The translations under genes were made by a program, and so were the position numbers. The notes below the pieces were generated by a model. The model ran no database searches. It saw nothing but the letters and a program-made list of their open reading frames with translations, and was not told the DNA's origin. DNA of 64,000 nucleotides from Allium sativum (taxonomy: Eukaryota; Streptophyta; Magnoliopsida; Asparagales; Amaryllidaceae), in NCBI GenBank assembly GCA_030737875.1, contig CM060926.1, forward strand, positions 163,195,579-163,259,578. Direction: 5' to 3'. Below are positions 10,701 to 23,108 of this stretch, one piece after another (positions within the stretch are counted from its first letter, which is position 1; each line of letters begins with the position of its first letter).

Positions 10701-11426
10701 AGTTGCTATTTTTAAAGCTCTGGATGTCCCATTTAAATATATAAATATATTTAAATAAAATTAAATAAATTATTAACAAATTAATATTATCGTATATATT
10801 CACAGTGGAATACCATACAGCTCTAGAATATTCCTATATGAATTTCTAACTCGATAATCACTTTCGGGTCAACCCGATATTCGATTTATATTGAAATTCC
10901 TTTTTAAAATATAAATAATCCCTTTATAAATTATAAAGGAATTCCACAGCGACTTGCCTAAAATTTGATTTGGACGTAAATCAAAATCTACACGATGAAA
11001 TCCAGATTTTTCTCTTCCGCTAGAAAGATATACTCCACCAGCTCCACACGTTTTTTGTTTCACAGAAATCCGGCTTAAAACGAATCCTGTACATTCGGTT
11101 GAAGTTTGAATCGCCAATTTACGAACTGCAGCGCCATTTCGAGCTCGATTTTAATTATATTATAACTCTACGTTCAAACTGTCATTTATATAATATATTC
11201 GTTATTCAAATTCAATTCCAAACTGAATTAAATATCATGGGTGATCCAGTTCGCACCATATCGCCATTTCAGCCAATTCTGATTATTTCAGAATTAAATA
11301 TATTATTTAATTTATTATTTTAATTAAATATTTACCATTATTTAATTCGATGACCATTAAATCTTTTAATTCACCTTTTAAATAAATTAATTAATTATTA
11401 TACCTCTGCAAAGGCGGGTCATTACA

Positions 11427-11442
11427 TTCTTCCCCACTTAAA
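11427..11442 (-). promoter_or_regulatory. Polypurine tract of RE3
   Basis: Minus strand AAGTGGGGAAGAA directly before TGTAATGACCC of the 3' LTR. Confidence 0.8.
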
Positions 11443-12246
11443 ATAATTACGTCCTCGAAATTGCTAAAGCTAGAAGATGACCCTATCTACTGGTTAGAAC
11501 ATATTTGTTCATTCTTAACTTCAGTTTCAACTCAACAAATTTAATTTCAATTTAAATATTAATTAATTCTTATCAACGAAAATTTTCAAAAATCCTGAAA
11601 ATTTTCTAACGCCTTAAATCTTCGAAAAATTTCGCCAGCACCTCCTTTGTACTGGTCAATCGGTCAAACTCCAACTCGCCTCTCTGGGCCATCTCTATCC
11701 CAAAAGAAAATCAAACAGCCAAGCGACTTGCCAATTCGGCTCATCAAAATCTCATACCATAAGAAATATAAACTTGTACCTTTTGTCGGGCATATCAACT
11801 CTATCACTTCCATATGCTATCAACTCAGCATATACCAATGTTATCCCGATCAAACTCATATCACGTTTATCTCCAATACAACCATTCGCTTTTAACCAAG
11901 CCAACTCCATTTCAAATTCGAGTTTCATTCTTGATTTCAAACTCTTAACTCGATTATCACATCACACTTCAAATTTGAATCTAACAATCCAATTTGTCTT
12001 GATATCATTCTAATTCAATCTCAGTTACCACTTTACTGGCTTTACTTTAATTCAAATTTTCTTTCACAAATTTCTGTTAAATTTGTTTTTAATTCAAACA
12101 GTCTTTCCCTAGGAGTTTTTAAACTGTTTACTCTTTTCAAAAATAAAATTTTCCTTTTTGAAATTCAACACAACTTGTCTTTCCCAAAACAAATTCAAAA
12201 CAGTATCTCTGGTAGTAATTCGTCATTTACAACTCGAAAATGAACA

Positions 12247-12271
12247 CTGATGATGCAGCTGTCATCATCAG
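12247..12271. other. Palindromic hairpin in RE3 interior
   Basis: CTGATGATG at 12247-12255 pairs with CATCATCAG at 12263-12271 around a 7-nt centre (CAGCTGT). RE6 has a homologous palindrome at 47639-47662 with a different, longer GC-rich centre. Confidence 0.65.
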
Positions 12272-12855
12272 AATCTATTTTCCAGCGATCGAAGTGAGTT
12301 CAATACTATAAAACTATTTCTAAACATTTCCACTTTGAAATTCATTTCAAAATATAATTCACACTGCTTGTAAAACAATTTAAAATCCCTCAGGATCTTA
12401 AATTTTCTTTATTTTTAATCCAAATCCACTTACAAACACTTATCCAATTTTCCAGAATTTTAATTTAATTTCTGGTTTAAATTTCAGATTTAACTCATCT
12501 GATTTCACGTATTTCACTTATATGAATTTTGATTGGTTAATTACATAACCATTTAATTTATAATATTACTCGATTATAATAACAACCAATATATCCAATA
12601 TATTATAATTTTGATATATATATATCTTCTCTATATCAAGACACCTTGGGTAAACTTATTTTAATTTACCCTCTTTTCAAAACATATCGTGACGACCCAT
12701 CGTGTTCGAGTGTTTAGTAACTCCTACCGATACAGTGGATCAAACTGATCGGCCAGAACTCATAAACAACTCAACCAATGAATCACCACAATATAAAACA
12801 AATTTTTATATCAAATACAAATACGTTCACTCGTATATATACACTCAACTCAATC

Positions 12856-12874
12856 TAGGGTATTACTAACCCCA
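12856..12874. other. 19-nt stem-loop near RE3 primer site
   Basis: TAGGGTATTACTAACCCCA: stem GGGT/ACCC with 7-nt loop ATTACTA. One copy in RE3, two in RE6 and three in RE5, always within about 125 bp of the primer site once insertions are removed. Confidence 0.6.
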
Positions 12875-12921
12875 TCTCTACTGAGTCACGCCACAGAGCC
12901 AAGGTAATTCACTTAACTTAA

Positions 12922-12933
12922 GTTCTGATACCA
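12922..12933 (-). promoter_or_regulatory. Primer binding site of RE3
   Basis: Minus strand TGGTATCAGAAC, two bases from the LTR end. It has one mismatch to the initiator tRNA-Met primer site TGGTATCAGAGC. Confidence 0.85.
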
Positions 12934-12935
12934 AA

Positions 12936-14422
12936 TGTAGTGACCCGAAAATCTGGTCCAATTTGAGCTGACCAAATAACACAAGTTCAACCCCTAATCG
13001 CACTGGAAATTCAAGAAACTAATAGAAAGAAGATAGAGGGTGAGGAAAGATAAGATAGAAACATAGAATAGAAGAAGAAGAAGAACACAACATCAGAGTA
13101 ACACGAACCTCACAGCCGAAAGAATAACATATAATAGATAACATATCCTTGAAATAAAAGATTTACTTGCATATACAAATCATTTTTCAAGTACAGCACT
13201 TACAACACAGTGGAATAATAACTATCGCTATATGATCTTGAAGCCTCCTTCTCCAGTTCTTCAAGTATCTGTAAAATCCTGACTACTTGACTGCCCGTAC
13301 AATAATGGGCACCCAAGAGTTTAGGGAAAACAAAAACAAAATAATCTCCGGGTCAGTCATGGGACTGGTATGAGTAAATCAGTTTAAACGGTTTGAACAA
13401 GTAAACGATATCTCATAAGACCACGCCGTATAACGGAACGGGTTTTTCCCTTATGAGAATCCAAAATATCTTTATATCAAAACATTTTGATATTATAATA
13501 ATGTCTATCAACCATAGTATAATAATCATCTAGCAGAAACGCTTTCATCTCACGTTCTACATATACAGTATACAATCAAAACCGCAAGCACGTATTGGGT
13601 AATGGATTTCCAACTATGACAAGGTATGGAACCACCTTTCGATCAGTGTACTCTAGGAACGATACACTGGAGTTCAACAAGAACATCTTGCAACTCAGCC
13701 ACACATGACCGACCACTCATTTTGCTTGAGTGTATCGAATGTATATCACCAACGGTTGGGATCAGCAGCCGTTTCCCGTATATATATGAGACAGCATTGA
13801 TATATTAAAGAAGCAAATGAATATTCTCTAGATAGGTGATTATACACCCTACTTCGGTGCGACCGACTTAGCCATGCTACCTGCCCGATTTCTGTCATTT
13901 ACCGGATGATGAGGCTAGAAGTTATGCGTTATCACCACATCAGATTCACTTCGAATGCTACATTGTTAGCTCCATCGAAAATCACTAATTAACATCTACA
14001 ACAGTACATTACGTGTTAGCTAAAGAAGTTTCCTTCTCCGCTTCCACTCTTGGTACGGTTGAAGAAATCAATGTACGTGACCTTTCTGGAAATACTCTGT
14101 CAGACATACATCCGTACAAGTCACCCAGGAACAGGATGAACCGAAGGCACTATTCAGTACATCCATCTTAGGCACTGTTATCTAAGACTTATACAATAGC
14201 CCTTGCACTTTACTCCGTCTTCATTTATCTTTGGCATATATGATTCGCAACGCTTATGCCAATACAGAGTGGTTCTTTGGATAATAATCCAACCCGTCTC
14301 TCCATATTAACAACGTTAAAATGGTCACAAACTTCGATAGTCGGTGAGTTAACTATCAAAGAAAAACAGGTGTGCAAACAACGATATTATTTCCAGATGG
14401 AAATTTTATCAATCAATCATCA

Positions 14423-14467
<45 letters not shown>

Positions 14468-16846
14468 ATGTATTCATATTTCCTTATTTTCTATGTTTAG
14501 AAAATATACGTTAACACTGGGAAACATTTCCAATTCTAATCCATATTTCCAATTTCAATATTTGATTACGTTTCTGATTCTATTTGGAAAACATTTCCAA
14601 ATCTTCTTTACTTGGATTTAAACAGAGGTTTAAATCAACATCACGACGACAACTCAAACCACTATACTTATTTACTAAATTCACTTAACAACTTTCACTC
14701 TCGAACGTTAACCATTTCTAAATTAAAAACGAAATCAATCAAGTTGGGGTTTAACTACCTCTCAGACCTTAACTGAACAACATTTCAAATCTCGAAATAG
14801 GGTAAGTTCATCTTTTAACTTTTTAACACTTCCTTACGTAACTCCTTTCGAATAAACTATATTCGAAAATCCTTTAAACTCTATTTGTTTAACTCTAATC
14901 GATTTACTCTTTAATTCTATTTGAATAAACTAAATTCGATCAACTCATTTTAACTCGATTCGAATGACTAATATTCGATAACTCCCCTTAATTCTATTCG
15001 AATAAACTATATTCGATTTACTCATTTGATTTAACTAATATCGATTAACCCCATCGAATAACTAAATTCGATAACTCCTTCGAATAAACTATATTCGATA
15101 ACCCCTTCGATTAACTAATAATCGATAACTCCTTCGAATAAACTATATTCGATAACTCACTTCGATTAAACTAATAATCGATAATTCCTTCGATTAACTA
15201 ATAATCGATAACTCCTTCGAATAAACTATATTCGATAACTCACTTCGATTAACTAATTCGAATAACTAATTCGAATAACCCTTATTTATTTAACTCTATT
15301 CGAATAACTAATTTGAATAACCCTTATTTATTTAACTCTATTCGAATAACTCTATTCAATAACTCTAGTTCGATTTAACTCTATCGATTAACTCTATTTG
15401 ATTAACTCTAACTGGTTTAACTTTGAACTATCAACCCTAACTGGTTTAACTCGGACTGATCATCCCTAACTGGTTTAACTCGGACTGATCAACCCTAACT
15501 GGTTTAACTCTGACTGGTTAACCCTAACTGATTAACTCTTTCAGATTAACTCCTTTGAATTAACCCCTTTGATTTATCCCTTTGAACTAACTCCTTTGAT
15601 TAATTCCTTTCCTATTTGTTTATATTTATTTCATATAAATATTTCCTTTATAAAATTCTATTTATTTAACAAATAAATACCTCCTTTTATTTCTATTTAT
15701 TTTAACCAATAAATATCTCCTTTGATTCCTATTTATTTTAACACATAAATATCTCCTTTGATTTCTATTTATTTTAACAAATAAATATCTCCTTTGATTT
15801 CTATTTATTTTAACAAATAAATATCTCCTTTGATTTCTATTTATTTTAAGAAATAAATATTTCCTTTGATTTCTATTTATTTTAAGAAATAAATATCTCC
15901 TTTGATTTCTATTCAACCAACTCGAATCGACTAACCCCTTTCGAATAACATATTCGATTTACTAACTTTCGGATACCATATTCGATTGATTAACTTTCGA
16001 ATACCATATTCGATTTAACTCCTTTCGAATACCATATTCGATTTAACTCCTTTATTTGCTTTATAAAGATTTCCTTTTAACAACGTTTATTCACTTTTAA
16101 AGATTTACTTTTAGTAACAGTTCTTCACTTTAAAAAAATGATTTCCTTTTTCCAATTCTATTTGTAAGTGTTTTACAAATATTTCTATTTTCATTTTGAT
16201 TTGTAAATGGTTTTTACAAACATTTCTCTTTCAATTTGATTTGTAACTGATTTACAAACCTTTCTCTTTCTATTTGATTTGTAAATGATTTACAAATCTT
16301 TCTCTTTTCATTTGATTTCTGAAAAATATTCTATCTCCTTATATTCCCGGAAAAGTTCGCCATAACCTCCTTTGTACCGGAAGCATCGGGAAAATCCCCA
16401 AACCCACCACACAGTCCTTTCCATTCAAAAAGAAAATGGTTTGAAATTTATTTCCTTTCTAAATATCTTCTATTTATAAATATTCCAATTTATAAATATT
16501 TCTTATTTATAAATATTCCATTTAGAAATATTTTATTTTCACTATCACTTTGAAAATTCCCTTATCAACATTCCGGTATGTTACGGTATTTAACATATCA
16601 AATTTCGATATCCAATATCGTCCATACACACATAATCAAAAACAGGTTACAATTCACATCATATATCAAAATATATGAAAAACAATAAAATAACTGTTGA
16701 GGAATCCAATCGGATTCCTCCAACCTGTTTCCCTGCATCCACAGATGTTACACAACATGATTGTCATCACTTTCAGTTCAATATGAATTATTCTGATAAA
16801 CAGAATCAATATATAACTATATAACTGTTTATATTATATATATATA

Positions 16847-16888
<42 letters not shown>

Positions 16889-18947
16889 TTAACTGACTAG
16901 CAGTTCAATCAAACAGTCAACACACAATCAAACAGACAATTTCTAATAGTTCCTAAAATACAACATGAAATAATAAACTGTTCAGAGTTAGTGAGATTTA
17001 CTCACATTGGCAGTTCATCGTTAAAGAACGATAAACTGTTTATTTGATTTGAATCAAACAATTTATTTCGCCGTAAATTCAAATGAGCTCCACTCCACTT
17101 CTAGTCAGTTCCAGTGTGTAGTCGTCGTCCATACGATCCCAACGGATCTTGTTTCGCTCAGTTCTGATATCATAAGGAAAAGATATTGATATTACAAGTT
17201 TCACTATATATTTAAATAGTTTTTAAATAAAATTACTTAAGTTATTGGACTTAACTTGTTTTTAACTGGCCCAACTACCATTGAAAGGCCCAAACCCGCT
17301 TTGAACACCTTCTTCCTCCAGGAATTTCCTCCGATCCAAAAACATGGCCATGACCGCTACTTTATCTCCCCACCGTACATCCTCCCTTCCGTTTAAAATC
17401 CCATAAAAACCCCCAAAAATCATCTTTCCCGTCCTCTTGCTTTTCCACCTTCATTCTTTCAACTCGCAGCATCTTGATGGATTTCGACTGCTGCTGGATC
17501 GAGTCCCTCAGCACATACCACCGAACCAACATCACCCCAATACCCACCAAATCCTACCACCTGTTGCGTCTTGCTTCCCTGATCATCACGCACCGCTTCA
17601 AACCCCTTCTCGACGCCATTTGTGTTACCCGGGGTCAGCCCTAACTTCTCTGTCCAAAACCCCAAACCCAACAGTGAACGTCGAACACGAAACGGACCCT
17701 TCCAGGATGTAGAGGATCCCTTGCTGAACTTGAAAATGTTTGCTTTTGGATTTAAGAGAATTTATTACATTTTGTTTGGATTATTTCTTGCGATGGGTTT
17801 TTGTCTGAGAAAAGTTTGGTGGCGGCTTGTTTGACTTCAGATGAAATGATATTAGATTTACACAATGGAAGGGGTATTTATAGTGTTTTAGGAATTAATA
17901 TTTAATTGACTTTTATATTAATTATATTGCTCATTTCACTCTACAAATTCCTACGTTCACATACAGTATTAAAAAATCATGAAACTGGACATGTAGCTAG
18001 AGTTCAACATTACGAACCCAACGAAACTGGTTTCGTCGAATTCCGACTTCGTATGCCCACACAGCGTATTTTTAACTGTCGAAATACTGACTGTTTCTCA
18101 CTCTAAAAAACCGTACGACCACACAGTGACTCTAAAAATCACAGAAACTGACATCTAGCAACTATTTGACATTGCAGATCTAACAAAATTAGTTTCGTCG
18201 AATTCCGACTTCGTTTGCAAAAGTGGCTATTTTTAAAGCTCTGGATGACTCATTTAAATATATAAATAAATTTAAATAAAATTAAATAAATTATTAATTA
18301 ATTAGTATTATCGTATATATTCACAGTGGAATACCATACAGCTCTAGAATATTCCTATATGAATTTATAACTCGATATTCACTTCTGGGTCAACCCGATA
18401 TTCGATTTATATTGAAATTCCTTTTTAAAATATAAACAATCCCTTTATAAATTATAAAGGAATTCCACAGTCACTTTTCTAAAATTTGATTTGTACGTAA
18501 ATCAAAATCTACACGGCGAAATCCAGATTTTTCTCTTCCGCTAGAAAGATATACTCCACCAGCTCCACACATTTCTTGTTTCACAGAAATCCGGCTTAAA
18601 ACGAATCCTGTACATTCAGTTGAAGTTCAAATCGCCAATTCACGAACTACAGCACCATTTCGAGCTCGATTTTAATTATATTATAACTCTACGTTCAAAC
18701 TATCGTTTATATAATATATTCGTTATTCAAATTCAATTCCAAACTGAATTAAATATCACGGGTGATCCAGTTCGCACCATATCGCCATTTCAGCCAATTC
18801 TGATTATTTCAGAATTAAATATATTATTTAATTTATCATTTTAATTAAATATTTACCATTATTTAATTCCACGACCATTAAATCTTTTAATTCACCTTTT
18901 AAGTAAATTAATTAATTATTATACCTCTGCAAATGCGGGTCATTACA
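12936..18947 (-). repeat. RE3 5' LTR (right copy)
   Basis: Partner of 5444-11426, with the same order of parts. Its TA microsatellites are longer (14428-14465 and 16836-16880). TATA box at 17875-17882 on the minus strand. GC-richer island 17280-17720. Ends GGGTCATTACA at 18947. Confidence 0.93.
14840..16540. repeat. Tandem repeat field in RE3 right LTR
   Basis: Same arrays in the same order as 7330-9060: TTCGAATAAACTATATTCGA units (14840-15410), CTAACTGGTTTAACT units (15409-15535), the 36-bp unit (15680-15905), the TTTCGAATACC unit (15930-16060), the ATTTGTAAATGATTTACAAA unit (16160-16320) and ATTTATAAATATTCC (16460-16535). Only a few repeat units differ in number or sequence between the LTRs. 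Confidence 0.92.
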
Positions 18948-18952
18948 CATAG

Positions 18953-19965
18953 CCCATGAAACCAAGCACATAAGCGTTGCATTCAAACTCAATGCCAAAG
19001 ACAAAAATTCTCAAATCCCGACCTAACATAGACAGATGAGCCGTACCCCTAACAAGATTTGAGACACTAACGGGATCCACTACCATACTAGTATCTAGGT
19101 GTAGAGACCAAAGAACAGAAGCAAATATGAATGAATATGAAGCGCCAGAATCAAACAAAGTATGTACAGGATAATCTAAAAGGCAAATCAAGCTTTCAAC
19201 AGAAACTTTTCTACCTCTACTAGGTATGCCAGCAGCGAGAGCACACATTGGCCCTCCGGAATATCCTTTACTGTATCCTTTCCCTTGCCCTTCCCCTTTG
19301 GACAATCCCTGATAAGGTGTCCTGTCTCTCTGAAATGATAACAACCAGTCTTCTTTTTCCTACGGTCTTTGGCTATATATGACACACCATACCTTAGTAA
19401 TGACACTTCCTATTTCCTTGGGGTCTATAGTTCTTTCCACCCTTCTTAGGTTCCACTTCCTTATTCTGTGGTTCATCAACCTGGACCTCCTTCTTTTCTC
19501 CTTTATCTTCTTTACACATCAAGGCTATATCCATGTGTTTCTCATCCTTGGCCTGTGCTCTTTAGCCCAAACTCCCTCATTCTCATTCTCATGAAACATG
19601 CTAATAAGTCTCTCTCTAAAGCTGCCTCCATCGCGCGGAAACCCCTACAAAGCTGGAAAGAAAATTAGTCGTAGGTAAAATTACTGCGGCTATAGATGGA
19701 AGTTAGCCACTCCTTTGCCCTTCGACAGGCACCGTAGTCTCATAATGCCTACGAAACCTTGTCGCGATGAGGTTACCTCCAAGAAAGCAAGGAGCCCCAG
19801 AGACTCAAAAAGAATGAAACAAGGATTCAAACAGAAGAACCAAGGGATAGTGCATATGGCTTTGGGGAATATGCCTTTCAAAACAACTTTCTTTTGAAAA
19901 TACTTCCTTTAAAACCATTTTTGAAAACAACTTTTAGAATCCTTTACCTGATCCGGTAACCATCA
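18953..19965 (-). pseudogene. RE1 gag and protease remnant
   Basis: Minus strand. One frame (about 19406-19190) carries a decayed zinc knuckle, CYHFRETGHLIRDCP, in which the second cysteine is lost, followed by lysine/glycine-rich sequence. An overlapping frame (19344-18953) carries the aspartic protease: LFDSGASYSFI (active-site D-S-G-A), then LHLDTSMVVDPVSVSN and a GRDLRIFVFGIEFECNAYVLGFMGY block. It leads into the CATAG junction and continues at 5443. Upstream to the primer site at 19966 I see only broken gag-like sequence with no clear capsid domain, so most of gag is decayed or deleted. Confidence 0.85.
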
Positions 19966-19977
19966 GCTCGGATACCA
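19966..19977 (-). promoter_or_regulatory. Primer binding site of RE1
   Basis: Minus strand TGGTATCCGAGC, one mismatch to the initiator tRNA-Met primer site, two bases from the LTR. Confidence 0.8.
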
Positions 19978-19979
19978 CG

Positions 19980-22855
19980 TGTAAGATCCCACGTCCATTA
20001 ATGTCACTCACTAAGGGAATGCATTAATTTTCATGGAGCATTATAAGTAAATAGAATATTACAAGACAGATACATAAAATAGTACTTGAAAACTTTATAC
20101 AACTTTATTGCAGTGGAAAACAGAAATAAGTCTGGTTACAATTTCAAAATCCATCTTACTAAAACCAAATACATAATCTCAGTCTTGTACAAAAGCCATC
20201 AAAGTACATAATTTTTAAAGCCATAATCCCCAGTCCAAGATACCATATAAAAGAGACACAAAGCTAAGCATTACTTCCAGCACTTTGAGCAGGAAAGAAA
20301 TCCAAGTCAAGCTCCACTAATTCCCACCCTGAGGACCTTGTGGGGGAAAGGAAAGAAAAGAGGCGAAACAATACAAGGTCAGACATAATGTCTGGCGAGT
20401 CCAGTAACTTTAACAATATAATCAGTAAAGCAACATGACAAGAATATAAATTTGATAAATGAGATGATAGTAACATAAGCAGGTGACAAGGCAAATAAGG
20501 CAAGTAAGATAGAACAACGACTGCGCTCCTAATTACTATAAGATATGCTCTACACTATACTAACATAATAGTTACATACTAAAAGATGATCCCTCTTAAA
20601 CAAACATAACGATGGTAGTCTCATGTACTTCAAGTTATTACCATAGGTGCCAACTTTCTCTTATCCCCTCTAGTTGCATCCACTATCATCCATGTTTGAT
20701 TATGTATCTCTAGCTGCTATCATAGGTAACCAACGTGTACATGTCACCACTAGATGTACCCTCTTACTAAACATAATAATAATAACAATAGTAATATTGA
20801 TGGTAGTTTCGTGCACTCCTAGTTGCTGTCATAGGTGTCGCCTGCTCCTATCTCCACTAGTTGTATCCACTACCCGCCTCATTCGATCGGCTCCCTAACT
20901 CGTAGATACCTGTGTTGTTCCCACAGTAGGTTATATCACTCCCTAAAGTGGCAACTCGATACTACTAAAAGGCACGGCTTATACCTACACGATGTAACAA
21001 CGCCTTACCTACCAGCCCGGACCCACGCACACACATGACACCTTTGGACTTGCACTGCCACCGCTAACCCTTTATTGACCTCTTACAATCAACCCCAGTA
21101 AGTGTGTCCCGTCCTCAACCTAGTTCGAGCTCATACAGATAGTAAATGGGTTACTGGTTGAAAAGGCTCCCCACCCTAGGCACAAGCTTCCCTCCTAAGC
21201 TTGGTCCCCACTAGGAATTCCCAATTAACCCCTCATTATCCCCATGTCTAATCACATGTCTCATCTAAGTTAAGAGTTTTAATTACGTTTTCACATGGCA
21301 CCCATGTTACCCACTTAACCCTTCATCATTCCCGTGCCTTACCACATGTATAATCTTGGTTAAGTGTTCTTAAACGTGTTTCACATGCTACCGATGTCAC
21401 CCACTTTACCCTTTATTATTCCCATGTCTAACCACATGTCTTATCTTGGTTAAGCGCATTTATTATATTATACATGTTCTACTTAATTTGTAATTGAGTA
21501 CATCTTAATTCACATATATATTGGTTAAGAGAATAGCTCCCTAAGTATCAACGCTGAAGACCGAAATCAACATCAGATTGACAATCATAGAATTACTCAA
21601 CTCAACCAATCTTACGTTATGTCATTCATATAAATGTACTCATGCAAGACCTCCCACATTAGATTTTCGTTTTGTGGTTGCTAGATGTGTCGGGCGGTTC
21701 CGGGCAGGCTTATACCGCAATCCAAATCTAACCTCGTGTCTTTGCATTATTACGCATCTAGTTTCAGCCTTTGACCTCTCACATTAGATACCGTTTGTGA
21801 TTGCTGGACATACTGTGCGGTTCTGGGCAGGCTTACACCACAATCCAATCTAACCTCGTGTCTTAGGTGTTTATTATTCTAAGTTCATCCCAAATTATGG
21901 ATTTAGTGATTCCCAATTATCGATAAATTCCAATCCAAATTTATGTGAGAATTTCTAATCCAATTTATACCTACAATCCCAAGCTTACAGGTTATACCAA
22001 TTTATACCCAAACCCACTTCATAGTTATGCATAATTTGTGCCAAAACCTATGTATCCAAATTACACCCAAAATATGCCCAAACCAATTTTTATGTTTACC
22101 AACGATTTATGCCCATAATTCACAATTTGCATATTATTAAATTATTTCCCCAAACTTTTCCCAATCTTTCAAACGTTATTCGTACGCAAATCTCACATGA
22201 TATGATTAGGCTCGAAGTTAGCCTAAACTCATAAAAAGATAAAGAAAAGGAAGGGAGAAGAGAATCATGGCAACAAAACTGGCATAAACATAAGACCATG
22301 CATATGAACAAAAATATGCATGTACTGATAAAATAGATCAGAAAGGGATAGGTTATGAATCAAAAACGTGACAATTTGCAAACTTGGTAAGATTCATTAG
22401 ATGCATAATCATATGATCAAATTTACAACTTATCACAATCACTTTTAATTAATTATCTTGTGAAAGTGACATAGACTCACAAAGATAGGATTAAGGATAG
22501 AGAATAATTCTGAATTCTGATTTCTGAATTTGATTAGCTAAACCGTTGATGTAGGCTTTGATTCTTATCTTCCAACTTGAATTTGATTTGATTTGGTTAT
22601 GAATTTGTTTAATGAAATTAGGGTTAGGTCTAGGCGTGTTTATATAGGTGTATTAGGTGAATTAGGGCCTTTAGATTAGGTTAGGATTCATCTAAACCAC
22701 CCAAATCAAAAATACACATCACCCAGCCAATCAGAGGATGCCACATATGCCACAATCCATCAAAAATCGTCACTGCCCAGATCTAGCTGATGCGATCGAC
22801 CCCTACAGGGGGGTCGACACCTATGTCGAACCCAAAGAGCCTGAGTCGACACTGA
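19980..22855 (-). repeat. RE1 5' LTR, incomplete
   Basis: Starts on the plus strand at TGTAAGATCCC beside the primer site. The first few hundred bases match RE7's LTR (same GTCACTC, GGAATGCA and ATATCACAAGACAGA-like blocks). It holds two inverted-arm hairpins at 21659-21731 and 21784-21852, GGTTAAGTG/ACTTAACCC motifs at 21240-21520, and a minus-strand TATA (CCTATATAAACACG) at 22639-22646. The U3 start is missing because RE4 begins at 22856. No gene; the frame at 20264-20503 on the minus strand covers a conserved LTR block and has no known domain. Confidence 0.82.
21659..21852. other. Paired conserved hairpins in RE1 LTR
   Basis: Two imperfect hairpins at 21659-21731 and 21784-21852. Arms begin TTAGAT and end ATCTAA. 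The loop core is CGGTTCCGGGCAGGCTT or CGGTTCTGGGCAGGCTT. RE7 has the equivalent pair at 33859-33927 and 33964-34037. Confidence 0.6.
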
Positions 22856-23108
22856 TGTAACGCCCCGTAATTTTATAACATTAAAATTCACAAATTAAAG
22901 TATACTTAACTTTTAGAAGAAGAATTAAGTAAAACGGGTTACGCCATTGCATTCGTCTCGGAATTCTGCTTGAGATAGAGTCCGAGTTTGCATAAAACGG
23001 ATAAAGTATGAAGAAGTTATGGAGGTTAGAAGATTTGAACTTAAACTAGAAATTAAAATAATAATTTAAAAATCAAATTCGGGTTTCAAAACAGCAAAGG
23101 AGGCTGGC
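22856..23108 (+). repeat. RE4 LTR start (plus-strand relative of RE1)
   Basis: Begins TGTAACGCCCCG, as a Tekay-type LTR does, and runs to the RE5 insertion. It continues at 59833. It includes a GTCTCGG...TAGAGTCCGAG block also found, in the other orientation, at the U3 start of RE7. It lies against the truncated RE1 LTR, so RE4 probably inserted into RE1. The right end is not in the window, so no duplication can be checked. Confidence 0.7.
23104..23108. repeat. RE5 target site duplication CTGGC
   Basis: CTGGC here and at 59828-59832 flank RE5 exactly. Confidence 0.95.

Larger units (their letters stand above)
5444..11426 (-). repeat. RE3 3' LTR (left copy)
   Basis: Order on the plus strand: a conserved block with hairpins (5444-6900), a TA microsatellite (6956-6976), AT-rich repeat fields (7330-9060), a TA stretch near 9355, a GC-richer island (9780-10240), the TATA box (10369-10376 on the minus strand), and a U3 of about 1 kb ending GGGTCATTACA. 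No gene found. The open frame at 9952-10164 on the minus strand lies in the island and has an equivalent in the other LTR (17459-17671). Confidence 0.93.
11427..12935 (-). other. RE3 interior, non-coding
   Basis: AT-rich, no gag or pol domain. Next to the polypurine tract the minus strand reads NFEDVIILSGEE, the usual C-terminal end of Tekay POL, a coding relic. It also holds a palindromic hairpin at 12247-12271, a 19-nt stem-loop at 12856-12874 and the primer site at 12922-12933. Small open frames such as 11647-11895 show no known motif. Confidence 0.8.
5444..18947 (-). mobile_element. RE3: giant-LTR, non-coding retrotransposon
   Basis: Two direct copies, 5444-11426 (5,983 bp) and 12936-18947 (6,012 bp), surround a 1,509-bp interior. 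On the minus strand the LTR starts TGTAATGACCC and ends GGTCACTACA. The primer site lies next to the 12936 copy and the polypurine tract next to 11427, so the element points left and the right copy is the 5' LTR. No gag or pol domain is seen. LTRs differ by roughly 5% in a hand-counted 270-bp sample. Inference: a non-autonomous Tekay-type derivative moved in trans. The 6-kb LTRs are unusually long; most plant LTRs are 0.2-4 kb. Confidence 0.93.

Noticed and set aside
20264..20503. Leucine-rich 79-codon frame in RE1 LTR, similar position to 31245-31451 in RE7
   Set aside because: It covers a conserved LTR block, but the two frames align poorly as proteins; conservation is better explained at the nucleotide level.
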